Source of the DNA: Deltaproteobacteria bacterium
GTDB lineage: Bacteria; Myxococcota_A; Polyangia; Polyangiales; Polyangiaceae
Direction of reading: 5' to 3'
NCBI GenBank assembly: GCA_016218915.1
Contig: JACRCQ010000071.1
Coordinates: forward strand, 1 to 64,000
Length of the DNA: 64,000 bases
Made by a program: the position numbers and the translations under genes. The notes beneath the pieces are model-generated. The model worked only from the letters and a program-made list of their open reading frames with translations, was not told the DNA's origin and did no database searches. Position 1 is the stretch's first letter, and each line of letters begins with the position of its first letter. This document shows positions 1-9,024 of this stretch, piece after piece.

Positions 1-282
1 CAGATCCGGAGGGGGTCGGCCGACAGGCCGGGGGGCGGTGAATATCCTACGCGCCGGCAGTCCAACCCGCCGCCCACGCCTCCCAGCGCCACATTCCCTC
101 ATCGAAGTCCCATACCGGTGCAAGCAGGTGTCTGCACCCAATTCTCATTGCGGCCGGCGACTGATGGCGATCGCTCGTCGGTGCAGAAGTTGTCTGCCCG
201 TCAAGCGATCGTTGCCGGCCGCCGTTCTGTCGCTAGCTCGCACGCCCTCCCACCTCCCGCCGCCCGCGATGGTGCGGGCGCC

Positions 283-510
283 TCATCGGGCGGCACCCAG
301 TACCCACAGGTCGTGCCCCTTTGCGCTGTCCGGATAGACCGAGGGATCGCTGAGCACCGAAGACAGCCGGATCATCTCAGGATGAGGCGGGACATCGCTT
401 TCCATCCCCCAACCCAGGAACGCGACGTAGCCCGTGGTAGTCCCGAGATACGGTTTGACGCTCAGCGCATAGGGATCGCTCGATACCAGCAGGTGCTGGT
501 CGGTCGGATA
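283..510 (-). pseudogene. Orphan C-terminal coding fragment downstream of qmoB
   Basis: A 75-codon open stretch lies between stops at 511-513 and 283-285 and begins 29 bases after the qmoB stop. It reads like real protein: a mixed, well-balanced composition with segments such as YPTDQHLLVSSDPYAL, TTTGYVAFLGWGMESD and KGHDLWVLGAAR. It has no start codon or ribosome-binding site at its beginning; the only internal ATG is late, in GMESD. I do not recognise the family. It is most simply the 3' end of a gene whose front was lost, possibly by rearrangement next to the qmo operon. The rest of bases 1-282 shows no gene that I can support. Chance openness in high-GC DNA is the alternative. Confidence 0.3.
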
Positions 511-538
511 TCACGGTTCCGAATGCAAGCAGCCCGCC

Positions 539-2764
539 CTACATTCCCTTGAACGGGTTGGGGCCGACCCTCTCGATGGTCTGCATGAACTCCTGGATGA
601 TGGCAGGGATGCGGTCCACGTCCGAGATGCCTACCTGCTCGATCCGGATCCGGTCGCTCTCCAGCATCAGTCTCTGCAGGGTCTCGGAGATCTTGGACAT
701 GCGCGTGTTCGCAAGCTCGCTGCCGTGGATGAAGTGGCACTGGTAGTCGTCACCGTGCTTGCAGCCGAGCAACAGGATCCCGTCGTAGCCACGATTCAAG
801 GCATCGTTGATCCACATCAGGTTGACCGAGCCGAGGCAGCGCAGCGACACGAATCGCACGAAGGCGCTGTACTGCTTTCGCAGCATGCCCACCATGTCCA
901 GCGCCGGATACGCGTCGTTCTCGCAGACGAAGCACAGCACCCGCGGCTTCTCCTCGTAGTCCTCGGGGATTTCGAGGCACTTCAACATCTGTCCCACCAT
1001 CTCCACGGAGTAGTCCTTGAAGGAGATGACGCGCTCCGGACACGCACCCATGCAGACGCCGCAGCGACGGCACCGGGTCGGGTTCGGCAAGGGGTTGCTC
1101 TTCTCGTCTTCGTCGTACGCCCCAAAGGGGCACTCCTCCGTACACCGCTTGCACTGCGTGCAGCGCTGGGCAAAGATCTCCGGATAGGAAGCGTCGCCGA
1201 CGCGCGGGTGCACCCCTTGGCCGCGAGCCACCTGCTCCACGCACTGGATGGCCTTGAGCGCCGCGCCCGTTGCGTCGAGCTTGCATTGCTCCATGTCTCC
1301 CGGCCGTCGAACGCTCCCGGCCGCGTAGATACCGGTCCGCCGCGTTTCGTAGGGGAAACAGATGAAGTGCGAGTCCGGGAATCCGTACTTCAGATTCGGC
1401 AGCTCCGGGCCCTGACGGTAGCCGAGGTGCAATGCTGTTGCCGGAGGACGACCCGGGTCCGCCGGGGCGGTCTCCGAACCCTTGGGCGCGAGCTTGCGCA
1501 GCGCCTCAGCGTCGTCGAATTCGGTCCTCGTGCTGGGAACGAGCCCGGTTGCGAGTACCACCAGGTCCATGTCCTCCAGCAGGACATCCTGCCCGAGGAG
1601 CACGTCTTCGGCCCGCAGGGTCACTGCGCCGTCTGATCCCTCGGTGACCTCCTTGACCTTGCCGCGCAGAAGCGTGACCCCGCGCTCCTGGACCGTGCGG
1701 AAGAACTCCTCGGCCTGGCCTGGCGCGCGGATGTCCTGGTGGATGACGAACACCTCGGCTTCCGGGTTGGCGTCGAGCACATACAGGGCTTGCTTCAACG
1801 ACGTACGGCAGCAGTGGGCCGAGCAGTAGGGCAGGTGCTCCTTGTCCCTGGAGCCCGCGCATTGCACGAACGCTACCTTGTTGACCGGTCCGCCGTCCGT
1901 CGGCCGTGCCAGGGCGCCCTTGTGCGCCATCTCTTCCATGGTGACGTTGGTGACCACGTTCGGCAGCGTTCCCAACCCGAGCGACGGCAGCTTCTTTTCG
2001 TCGTAGGGCAGCGCTCCTGTGGCCAGGATGATGGCGCCGAATCGATCGGACACCACGGACCCGTTCTGCTTGATGGTTGCGTCGAACAGGCCTGGCGCGC
2101 CGACGATTGATTCCACCTCAGCTCCGACCAGCACGCGTACGCCTTGTTTCGCCTGGACCTGTGCGGTTGTCTGCTCGAGGTCGATCGGCTCCAGCTCGCA
2201 GTAGGGTGTCTTGGTGGGCCAGCTGCGGTGGAGTCGACGGGCGAGGCCACCGAGGTCCTTTTCCTTCTCGACGAGGGCGACCTCGTAGCCGGCTTCGGAG
2301 GCCTCCAGGGCCGCGGTCATTCCGGTGATACCGCCGCCGACGACCAGGATCTTCTTGGAGAGGCCTTCGGGAAGGAAGGGGACCGGGCGCTCGACCTTCT
2401 GGGCCCGCACGCAGCTCATGAGGATCTGATCGCGCGCAAGCATCTGGGTGTCTTCGTCGTTCGGCGGATGGGTCCACACGACCTGCTCGCGCAGGTTGGC
2501 CCGCTCGAGAACCGGAAGGTTCAGGCTGCCGAACTCGCGTTCGCAGACGCGGGGAGAGCAGGCAGCCATCACCGCAGCGTTGACGCCTTCGTCGGCGATG
2601 TCCTTCTGGACGACGGCGAGACCTTCGCTGCTGCACAGCGCGGCGTGGGTCCGACACAGGGGGATCTTTGCCGACGCCTTGGTCGACTTGATCAGTTGAT
2701 CGACATCGACGGACTTGCCGATATCGCAGCCAGTGCAGATGTATACTGCTGTTTTCTTCTCCAC
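539..2764 (-). CDS. qmoB: QmoB-like HdrA/FlpD fusion, FAD and iron-sulfur oxidoreductase subunit
   Basis: This is an HdrA-family flavoprotein fused to an MvhD/FlpD-like domain, the architecture of QmoB from the quinone-interacting oxidoreductase of sulfate reducers. The N-terminus has a Cys motif (YICTGCDIG). An FAD Rossmann site (ILVVGGGITGMTAA) starts near residue 139, followed by the HdrA signature CAGSRDKEHLPYCSAHCC. Two 4Fe-4S motifs follow near residues 540-580 (CTQCKRCTEECP and CRRCGVCMGACP). The last 140 residues are FlpD-like, with conserved Cys in FVCEND, LRCLGS and LLGCKHGDDYQCH. Length (741 aa) fits QmoB. The start is GTG, 7 bases after an AGGAGG. It follows qmoA by 4 bases, so the two are co-translated. 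No aprAB, dsr or sat gene is visible here, so the physiological partner is unknown; electron transfer involving the divergent HdrC/HdrB protein is inferred. Confidence 0.85.
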   Translation of the reverse strand: MEKKTAVYICTGCDIGKSVDVDQLIKSTKASAKIPLCRTHAALCSSEGLAVVQKDIADEGVNAAVMAACSPRVCEREFGSLNLPVLERANLREQVVWTHPPNDEDTQMLARDQILMSCVRAQKVERPVPFLPEGLSKKILVVGGGITGMTAALEASEAGYEVALVEKEKDLGGLARRLHRSWPTKTPYCELEPIDLEQTTAQVQAKQGVRVLVGAEVESIVGAPGLFDATIKQNGSVVSDRFGAIILATGALPYDEKKLPSLGLGTLPNVVTNVTMEEMAHKGALARPTDGGPVNKVAFVQCAGSRDKEHLPYCSAHCCRTSLKQALYVLDANPEAEVFVIHQDIRAPGQAEEFFRTVQERGVTLLRGKVKEVTEGSDGAVTLRAEDVLLGQDVLLEDMDLVVLATGLVPSTRTEFDDAEALRKLAPKGSETAPADPGRPPATALHLGYRQGPELPNLKYGFPDSHFICFPYETRRTGIYAAGSVRRPGDMEQCKLDATGAALKAIQCVEQVARGQGVHPRVGDASYPEIFAQRCTQCKRCTEECPFGAYDEDEKSNPLPNPTRCRRCGVCMGACPERVISFKDYSVEMVGQMLKCLEIPEDYEEKPRVLCFVCENDAYPALDMVGMLRKQYSAFVRFVSLRCLGSVNLMWINDALNRGYDGILLLGCKHGDDYQCHFIHGSELANTRMSKISETLQRLMLESDRIRIEQVGISDVDRIPAIIQEFMQTIERVGPNPFKGM

Positions 2765-2768
2765 CGGA

Positions 2769-4031
2769 CTACCTCCTGCTCACTGTCTGAATGGCCCGCA
2801 GCGCAGCAGCCGTACCATCCTGGACACACATCGACACATCCATCGGTCTGCGCACGCAACCGGCGATGGCCGCGCCCGCAGGGGCGGCTGCCACGAAGCC
2901 GTAGGCATCGTATTGAGCCTCGGCGGGGAGCTTCCTCGTGGCGGTGTTGGGAACCATGCCGGAGGACAGCACGACCAGATCGGCAGCGCTCCGGTAGGGC
3001 TCTGCCTTCTCCGTGTTCTCGCCGGTCAGCAGGAGCTGCCCGGTCTGCGGGTCCGCGGTGATGCTCGCTACCTTGGACTTCACCAGCTTGACGCGGGGAT
3101 GGGCCGCTACTTTGGTGTAGAACTCCTCGAGCCGGTCCATGGCGCGGATATCGATGTAGAAGATGGTTGCCGTCGCCTGGGGGTACTGCTCGAGCACGTA
3201 GGTGGCTTGCTTGAGTGCAGCCAGGCAGCAGACGCCGGAGCAGTAGGGCAAGTAGTGGGTGTCCCGGGATCCTGCGCACTGCACGAAGGCCACGTGCTCG
3301 GGCGCTTTCCCGTCGGACGGCCGTACGATCTTTCCGCCCGTGGGCCCGTCGAGCGCAGCCAGCCTCTCCATCATCAGGTTCGTGATCACGTCCTTGTGCT
3401 GGCCGTAGTGATAGTAGGGGATGGGACTCGGATCGAAGGGCTCCCAGCCGGTGGCCCAGACGATCGCGCCGACAGACAGACTCACGGTCTTTTCGGTCAT
3501 GGTCAGATCCACGGCGCCGTACTCGCAGGCCTTGGCGAGGGCCTCGCCCTCCTGCGTGCCGACCACCGACGGGTCGATGACGAACTGCTGGGGGAAGGCC
3601 GCCGGGAAGGGCAGGTAGGCCGACTTGACCTGGCTCATGCCGAGGTTGAACGTGTCGCTCACCTTCTGCGTCGCAGCCTCGGCGCATTTGCCGCAGCAGG
3701 TGCACTTTTCGGTGACGAACCGGGGACGAACCTTCACCGCGACCTCGTAGGCCCCGGGTTTCCCGGTGACCTGCTCGACCTCGGCCATGGTCAAGTAGCG
3801 AATTCTGGGGTTCTGGCGGATGCGCCGGAAGTTGATTTCCAGGCCACAGCCCGGGGGGCACAGCTTGGGGAAGTAGTGATGCAGCTGGGAGACTCTGCCG
3901 CCCAAGTATGCATTGCGCTCCACGATCACTACATCGAATCCCACTTCGGCTGCCTCGACGGCTGCGCTCAGCCCGCTCATTCCGCCACCGACGACGAGAA
4001 TGGTCTGACTGTTCTTCGTCTGCTCGGTCAC
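2769..4031 (-). CDS. qmoA: QmoA-like HdrA-family FAD iron-sulfur oxidoreductase subunit
   Basis: This is a 420-residue HdrA-type flavoprotein of QmoA size. It opens with a dinucleotide-binding site (ILVVGGGMSGLSAA), then an acidic strand end (DVVIVER), the HdrA/QmoA motif KLCPPGCGLEINFRR, a Cys cluster CTCCGKC near residue 130, and the iron-sulfur signature CAGSRDTHYLPYCSGVCC. The start is set at GTG 4031 because a perfect AGGAGG (4038-4043) lies 6 bases upstream and the FAD motif begins soon after; the longer open frame to 4124 adds a non-homologous leader. QmoA binds FAD and works with QmoB in a cytoplasmic electron-transfer complex. In classical sulfate reducers the third subunit is the membrane protein QmoC; here an HdrC/HdrB-like soluble protein is encoded divergently instead, the arrangement known from some Gram-positive sulfate reducers. 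Confidence 0.85.
   Translation of the reverse strand: MTEQTKNSQTILVVGGGMSGLSAAVEAAEVGFDVVIVERNAYLGGRVSQLHHYFPKLCPPGCGLEINFRRIRQNPRIRYLTMAEVEQVTGKPGAYEVAVKVRPRFVTEKCTCCGKCAEAATQKVSDTFNLGMSQVKSAYLPFPAAFPQQFVIDPSVVGTQEGEALAKACEYGAVDLTMTEKTVSLSVGAIVWATGWEPFDPSPIPYYHYGQHKDVITNLMMERLAALDGPTGGKIVRPSDGKAPEHVAFVQCAGSRDTHYLPYCSGVCCLAALKQATYVLEQYPQATATIFYIDIRAMDRLEEFYTKVAAHPRVKLVKSKVASITADPQTGQLLLTGENTEKAEPYRSAADLVVLSSGMVPNTATRKLPAEAQYDAYGFVAAAPAGAAIAGCVRRPMDVSMCVQDGTAAALRAIQTVSRR
2772..2777 (-). promoter_or_regulatory. qmoB ribosome-binding site inside the qmoA 3' end
   Basis: AGGAGG here forms the last two Arg codons of qmoA, directly before its TAG stop (2769-2771), and lies 7 bases before the GTG start of qmoB. 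A ribosome ending qmoA therefore covers the qmoB initiation site, which indicates translational coupling. Confidence 0.8.
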
Positions 4032-4677
4032 GTGGCACCTCCTGTTGATGCGTTGTCCCTTTGCGTCACGAGCTGCTTGGGAGACAACGAGTTGACCTGC
4101 GTCTGACGCAATCGCATCCAGCACGGGGAATGCTCGTCGGGCTGGACGATCGGATCGTGCATAGCAGGCGCGGTCCTAGCACAGCGGCTCGGAGCGAAGC
4201 TAGGGTCGCGGATCCGGAATGAGCGGTGATCGATCGCGGGGCGATGGGTTCGACGCCGGAGGGAGGCGCTCCGCAGGAGCCAGGGTCCGGCCGAGGCCTT
4301 TGGACGATATTCCAGGACGTGCAGCTCACCGCGACATTCGCGGGCCGGGCCTTTGACCCTTGACTCGAAAGCTCGATTTGCTGTAACAAATGCATTCATA
4401 GAGCCCGACCGAGTGTCTGGCGGGGCTCGACACATGACTGGAATCTGATTGCGTGCGCGGCTGGTCTCAGGCGTTCGACGCGGCTTTCTACCTCCAAGAG
4501 CACAGAAAGCAGACCGGTCCTGGGCTGACACACGTGTTGGCCAGATTCTGCGCCGATGAAGCTGGAAGTGCGCGCTCGATCGGAAACATGCGTGTACCAA
4601 CCTCGCGGCGCCCGTACGCCCTCCGGCAGCGCGTCCTGCGCTGTGCGGCGAGCAAGGCTTTTTCAGGGAGAAGTGCA
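4032..4677. other. Divergent intergenic region between qmoA and the hdrCB-like gene
   Basis: No convincing gene lies in these 646 bases; both long open frames here are Arg/Ser-rich shadows. Two overlapping TTGAC elements (TTGACC at 4353-4358 and TTGACT at 4360-4365) precede an AT-richer stretch that contains TTTG-N6-CAAA (4377-4390). These could be part of a promoter for the rightward gene, but no good -10 box is spaced correctly. The rightward gene has AGGGAG at 4665-4670, 7 bases from its ATG. Confidence 0.4.
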
Positions 4678-5835
4678 ATGAGCGAAGAGACCGTAAGCCC
4701 TTGCCTGGAGGTGACGCGTACCGTGGCCGATTCGGGCGGCAAGGACATGCACAAGTGCATGCAGTGCGGATTGTGCGCCGGACTGTGTCCCTGGCGCTCC
4801 GTGGAGAGCCCGTTCAGCCTGCGCCAGGTCGTCCACCAGCTGCAGCTGGGCGTCGAGGGATTCGAGTCCGACGACATCCTCTTCGGATGCACCCAGTGCC
4901 GTATGTGCGAGAACAACTGCCCCCGAGGTGTCGCAACCAGCGCCGTCGTCCGCGCTGCCAGGGCTGTCCTCTACCAGAGCGGTGCCCTGCCCAGAACCGT
5001 CTCCGCCGCGCTCGGCAACGTCAGAGTCGAGGGCAACCCCATGTCGGGCAACCGCGATGCCCGATTGGATTGGACCAAGAAGCTCGACCAGCCGTTGGCC
5101 GTCGAAGGCGACACGGCCATGTTCTCCTGCTGCGTGTCTTCCTTTGACCCCAGAGGGCAGAAGAGCCATCGCGCCCTGACCGACGTCCTTCGCGCCGTCG
5201 AGCCCAAGATCAGCGGTTTCGGGCCCGAGCTGTCGTGCTGCGGCGGAACCCTGCGCGCGGTTGGCGCCGACGATCTGTTCTCCGAGCTGAGCGAGGCCAA
5301 TCGCAAGGTCTTCGAGGCGCGTGGGCTCAAGACGCTCGTCGTGGATTCCCCGCACGTCTACGACTCCCTGCTGCACGACTACTTCGGAGAGGACCAGCCG
5401 CCGCCGTTCCAAATCAAGCACTACACGGAATTCCTAGCCGAACGGCTGGCTTCCGGCACCTTGCAGATGAAGACGCCCTTCCCCAAGAAGGTGACCTACC
5501 ACGACCCGTGCTACCTCGGTAAGATCAACAACGTCTTCGAGCCCCCCAGGCAGCTGCTGCGCGCTGTCCCCGGATTGGAGCTGGTGGAAATGCCCCGCAA
5601 CCGCTTTGAAAGCCTGTGCTGCGGCGGTGGCGGCGGGCGCATGTGGATGGAGACACCTGCAGACCGCCGATTCGGCGTCCTGCGCGTCAAAGAAGCGCTC
5701 GCCACAGGAGCCGAGGTCATCGCCACCAGCTGCCCGTATTGCGTCAGCATGTTCGAAGACGGGCGGATTGTCCTGGAGGCAGAAGAGAAGATCCAGGTCA
5801 TGGATCTTTCGGAGATCGTCCGGGCTGCACTCTGA
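4678..5835 (+). CDS. HdrC-HdrB-type iron-sulfur protein with two CCG domains
   Basis: This 385-residue protein begins with an HdrC-like ferredoxin domain: 4Fe-4S motifs CMQCGLCAGLCP near residue 25 and CTQCRMCENNCPRG near residue 72. Two CCG (HdrB/GlpC/LutA-type) domains follow. The first has CCVSSFDP and LSCCGGTL; the second has HDPCYLGK, SLCCGGGGGRMWMET and SCPYCVSMFED. CCG domains bind unusual iron-sulfur clusters and, in HdrB, reduce disulfides. It has no membrane helices, so unlike QmoC it is soluble. The ATG at 4678 is preferred over an upstream frame to 4453 because of the AGGGAG site and because the leader lacks domain character. Its divergence from qmoAB suggests an HdrBC-like partner to QmoAB. 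BamD-like or lactate/glycolate oxidase iron-sulfur subunits share this layout and cannot be excluded. Confidence 0.75.
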   Translation: MSEETVSPCLEVTRTVADSGGKDMHKCMQCGLCAGLCPWRSVESPFSLRQVVHQLQLGVEGFESDDILFGCTQCRMCENNCPRGVATSAVVRAARAVLYQSGALPRTVSAALGNVRVEGNPMSGNRDARLDWTKKLDQPLAVEGDTAMFSCCVSSFDPRGQKSHRALTDVLRAVEPKISGFGPELSCCGGTLRAVGADDLFSELSEANRKVFEARGLKTLVVDSPHVYDSLLHDYFGEDQPPPFQIKHYTEFLAERLASGTLQMKTPFPKKVTYHDPCYLGKINNVFEPPRQLLRAVPGLELVEMPRNRFESLCCGGGGGRMWMETPADRRFGVLRVKEALATGAEVIATSCPYCVSMFEDGRIVLEAEEKIQVMDLSEIVRAAL

Positions 5836-5906
5836 CCCAGGCACCGTCACCTCAAGCCAGTCCTGCGCTCCCGAAGTGCCCTCAGGAATGCCGCTGCCCT
5901 GCGCCG

Positions 5907-7478
5907 TCAGGGCTCGTGCACGCCCATGCTGGGCGCGGTGGCGCTGCGCGGGGCGCACCAGAAGTCGACGGACACGAGCGGGGCCGGAGCGCCCGCCCCT
6001 GCACAGGGCGATCCCGCCAGGAGCTTGAAACCCTCGGGCGTCGAGGCAGACTGAGGAGAGCTCAGCCCCGGGTCCGCGGACAGGCTGCCGGCGCTGGTGT
6101 CTTCCGCAGGCTTGCCGTCCGGCCAGACATTGCTGATCAGCTGCCACGCGGCCGGGTCGCCGAGCTCCAGCGATGGCTGGGAATCGCCGGCCCATACGAT
6201 GTTGTTCGCGATGACACCCGCGCTCGGGGCCGGAGCGCCTACGACGGAGTCGAACGAGAGGGCAGCGCTCTGGGTGTGCCGCAGGACGTTGTGCAGGATC
6301 GACACGCCCTGCCAGGTGTTGTGGGCTGCTGTGTTCGCCTCGTCGTGCCAGTAGCCGATGCCTCGACCGGTATCGGTGATCAGGTTGTTCGCGATCACCA
6401 GATTCTCGATCCGTTGCTGGGGGACGCCCGAGCCGTAGGACTCGGTCGCAAAGGTGATCCCCGTCGCCGGTTTGCCGTTGCTCTTCTTGTTGTACTTGGT
6501 TGTCGTCACCCAGATCTGGTTTCGCTCGATTCGCACGTTGCGGGAGTTGTCGACGTACAGGCTCACGCTGTAGCAATCGTGGATTCGATTCCCCTCGATC
6601 GTGACCCCGTCTGCGAACAACGCGATCACGCATTCTCCCCAGACGTCGTGGATGTGATTGTTGCGTATCACCACGTTCCTGCTGGCGGAGCCGTCATCGC
6701 GCGCGTAGGTCGACACCGCGGCGGGCCATCCACCCCCGCCGAACGCGTCGTTCTCGTTGGACAGCGACGCATTCCAGACCTCGTTGTTCTCGATCACGAG
6801 GTCCTGGCCGCCGCCGCCCAGGGCGCGATACGCGGTGTCGTGCACGCGCAGGTTGCGGAGCGTGATGCCGACCGACTCCCAGCAGTTCACCCCTCGACCC
6901 GATGAATTTGCGATCTCGAATCCATCGAGCACCACGTAGCTCGCCTGCTCGATCGCGATGACTGCGTCGCTCTTGGTGAGCGGCTGGCCGGTCGCATCCA
7001 GGATCACGCTCTCCCCGGCGTACGGCCGCACGTGGACAGGATGGTCCGCCGTGCCGGTTGCGCCGCACTTGTCGCCAGGGGTGTTCCAGGTGCCACCACG
7101 GACCTCGATCGCGTCGCCCGGCTGGGCAAGCGCGCAGGCCTTCTTGAGCGTGCGAAGCGGCTTGGCAACGCTTCCGTCGCCACTCGCGTCGTCGCCGTTC
7201 ATCGCAATGACCAGGCTCTTTCCGGAGGCACCGGTCACAGGCGAGGGCTCGGTGGCGCATGAGGTGAACGAGCCCGCGCTGCCCCCCGCGCCCCCTTGGT
7301 TTGCGCCACCACTTCCACCGGTCGACGCATCACCGGCCGCTCCTCCGCCATCGGACAGGCTCCCCGCAGCGCCGCTTGCGTTGCCCGGCGGGGCGGAGGC
7401 ATCTCCCCCTCCGCATGCAGCGGCTGTCAGCACCGCGGTCAAGGCAGCGCTCGCGAGCGTGGATTGGAGCGGAGTCAT
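5907..7478 (-). CDS. Right-handed beta-helix lipoprotein
   Basis: This 523-residue protein has a signal peptide ending in an Ala-rich lipobox before Cys (VLTAAACGGG), then a 60-residue Gly/Ala/Ser linker and a Pel/Nos-type parallel beta-helix domain. Short coil repeats recur: VIENNEVWN, VVIRNNHIHDV, VTIEGNRIHDC, VRIERNQIWV, LVIANNLITDTG and VSILHNVLRHT. The start of the mature domain (DGDDASGDGSVAKP-like segment, then PLRTLKKA and GDAIEVRGGTW) is typical of DUF1565-type polysaccharide-associated proteins. ATG 7478 directly precedes the signal peptide; upstream extension of the frame is antisense to the next gene. It converges on the hdrCB-like gene with a 71-bp gap. A surface role in polysaccharide binding or cleavage is likely, but the catalytic residues are not obvious. 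A similar protein is encoded at 42930-44426. Confidence 0.75.
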   Translation of the reverse strand: MTPLQSTLASAALTAVLTAAACGGGDASAPPGNASGAAGSLSDGGGAAGDASTGGSGGANQGGAGGSAGSFTSCATEPSPVTGASGKSLVIAMNGDDASGDGSVAKPLRTLKKACALAQPGDAIEVRGGTWNTPGDKCGATGTADHPVHVRPYAGESVILDATGQPLTKSDAVIAIEQASYVVLDGFEIANSSGRGVNCWESVGITLRNLRVHDTAYRALGGGGQDLVIENNEVWNASLSNENDAFGGGGWPAAVSTYARDDGSASRNVVIRNNHIHDVWGECVIALFADGVTIEGNRIHDCYSVSLYVDNSRNVRIERNQIWVTTTKYNKKSNGKPATGITFATESYGSGVPQQRIENLVIANNLITDTGRGIGYWHDEANTAAHNTWQGVSILHNVLRHTQSAALSFDSVVGAPAPSAGVIANNIVWAGDSQPSLELGDPAAWQLISNVWPDGKPAEDTSAGSLSADPGLSSPQSASTPEGFKLLAGSPCAGAGAPAPLVSVDFWCAPRSATAPSMGVHEP

Positions 7479-7591
7479 GGTTGTACAAGCATACGACAAG
7501 GCAATCCGCAGACCCATCCCTTGCTTCGAGCTCACGGGATTGGGCGCCGCTTGCATCTTGCCCACCCTTTCCGGACTGGTACACTGCCGCG

Positions 7592-8710
7592 GTGAAACTT
7601 CATTCGTTGCCCAGTGCCGTAGGCTCGGATGCCGCGCTCTGCGCGAAGATTGCCAGCAGCAGCGTGATTGCCTGGTACTCGGCGCTGTCGTGCGCTCCTG
7701 CGGCGGCCCCGCCTCCGGCGCAGCAGCACCCTGTTGCCATCGCACGGCCGGCCGCATCCCCGACACCCTCGCCAGTCGTGGCGAGCGCGTCTTCGTCTGC
7801 ATCCGCGGTCCCTGCCGCTCCGCCGCCTCCGAAGACGGTCGTGCTCCGCTCGATTCCGGCGACGCTTGGAGAGAGGGACATATCCCTTGTATTTGAGCCG
7901 GAGGGGAAGTCGATTCCGTTGATCCATGCCCGTTCCAAGGAATTCTGCGGATTGGGACGGGAGATGAGCGAGGACGGGAATTTCGCGTACATCGGCTGCG
8001 GGGGGAGACGAGACGGGGTGGTGCGGATTGGCTCACTCCTCGGCGCCGGCACTTCTGTAGCAAATGCCAAGGGGATCGAGGCCGCGACAGGGCTGGATCT
8101 TCGCGACAGGAGGCTCGCTCTCGATCGCATCGAAGGTGAGCCGACGCCGCCATCGTGCGATGCGTCGGCGCCGCCAAAGGACCTGGTGGTGGACTTCTAC
8201 GAGAAGCGAGCGACGTATGACGGAAAGCGAGTGTCGCAGCTGCGCGTGCGGATCAAGGACCTGGGAATCGACGATGAGCTCGTAGCCGACATCTCCGGGA
8301 TGTATTGCCGCAACACGGTCGTCGCAAAGCGGTACGTAGACATGGTGTGCTCAACAGGGGGCGGCGGAACTCACCTTGCAGTACGGATTCGCAGCGGTGT
8401 GGTGTTCATCGAGGCAGGTGCCGGCAGCGTCGCGACCGGCGGAGCAAAGCAGTCGTGGGGGGGGCTGGAGCTTGGATGCGGGCTTCAGATTCGCTCGAAG
8501 CCGTTCAGCGTCGGCGCTGGACGCTGGACGCCCTACGGAGATGCGTGCAACGCGGGATGCACGCGAAGGGCAGGAGAGTGCTCGGAGCGGTGCAGCCTTC
8601 GAGAGTCGGACGATGACGGCGAGCTGACGAGCAAGGGACAAGCATGCGCTCAGCAGTGTCAGGATCGGGATCAACAATGCAGGACCGGATGCGAACGCCA
8701 ACGTAAGTAG
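7592..8710 (+). CDS. Putative lipoprotein with Cys-rich C-terminus, unknown function
   Basis: This is a 372-residue protein of unrecognised family. It is read from a GTG at 7592 that gives a signal-like stretch ending in YSALSC, a weak lipobox. A Pro/Ala/Ser linker (about residues 40-75) leads to a globular domain of mixed beta character with motifs EFCGLGREMSEDG and ADISGMYCRNT. The last 55 residues carry nine Cys in a CNAGCTRRAGECSERC / CAQQCQDRDQQCRTGC pattern, suggesting disulfides in the periplasm or outside. The start is uncertain because there is no strong ribosome-binding site; the open frame continues upstream to 7301, but there it is antisense to the beta-helix gene. It diverges from that gene with a 113-bp gap that should hold both promoters. 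Confidence 0.6.
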   Translation: MKLHSLPSAVGSDAALCAKIASSSVIAWYSALSCAPAAAPPPAQQHPVAIARPAASPTPSPVVASASSSASAVPAAPPPPKTVVLRSIPATLGERDISLVFEPEGKSIPLIHARSKEFCGLGREMSEDGNFAYIGCGGRRDGVVRIGSLLGAGTSVANAKGIEAATGLDLRDRRLALDRIEGEPTPPSCDASAPPKDLVVDFYEKRATYDGKRVSQLRVRIKDLGIDDELVADISGMYCRNTVVAKRYVDMVCSTGGGGTHLAVRIRSGVVFIEAGAGSVATGGAKQSWGGLELGCGLQIRSKPFSVGAGRWTPYGDACNAGCTRRAGECSERCSLRESDDDGELTSKGQACAQQCQDRDQQCRTGCERQRK

Positions 8711-9024
8711 CGAGTGTGCGCGGCGTGTCGTACTAAAGTACAGCGATTCTTTGCCTGGCTACTGCGGGGAGCCGGTCAAGCAGGAGGTGCCGTGGGCTGT
8801 AGATCAAACGGCCGTAGTTGAGACCGTGGAGTCCGTAATGGGATGCACCCCTTGTGGGCTGCGAACACGGGTGGGACTGTCGTTCACCGGGTGCAGAGCA
8901 TCGGCGCGTCGTTGGGATCGAACGCGGGCGCAGCTGGTCGGGTATGGCGCAGGTAGCCCGCTCCGGGTCAGCGGGCCACGGAGAGACTTCGGGCTCTCGA
9001 TCGACATCGCCGCGTGCCTGGGCT
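8711..9024. other. Intergenic region, no recognisable feature
   Basis: This stretch lies between two convergent genes. Short open frames occur on both strands, but their translations are Arg/Ser/Pro-rich, have no start signals and match no family I know. I see no tRNA cloverleaf and no hairpin followed by a T-run. Confidence 0.4.

Noticed and set aside
38..552. Two rightward open frames at the left edge
   Set aside because: They are Arg/Pro/Ser-rich, lack ribosome-binding sites and overlap in different frames; no known family.
725..1636. Long rightward frame inside qmoB
   Set aside because: Antisense shadow of a clearly conserved gene; composition is His/Val/Arg-biased as expected for the complementary strand.
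8711..9024. Possible small RNA or tRNA in the gap
   Set aside because: No cloverleaf, no hairpin plus T-run and no promoter pair that I can recognise.
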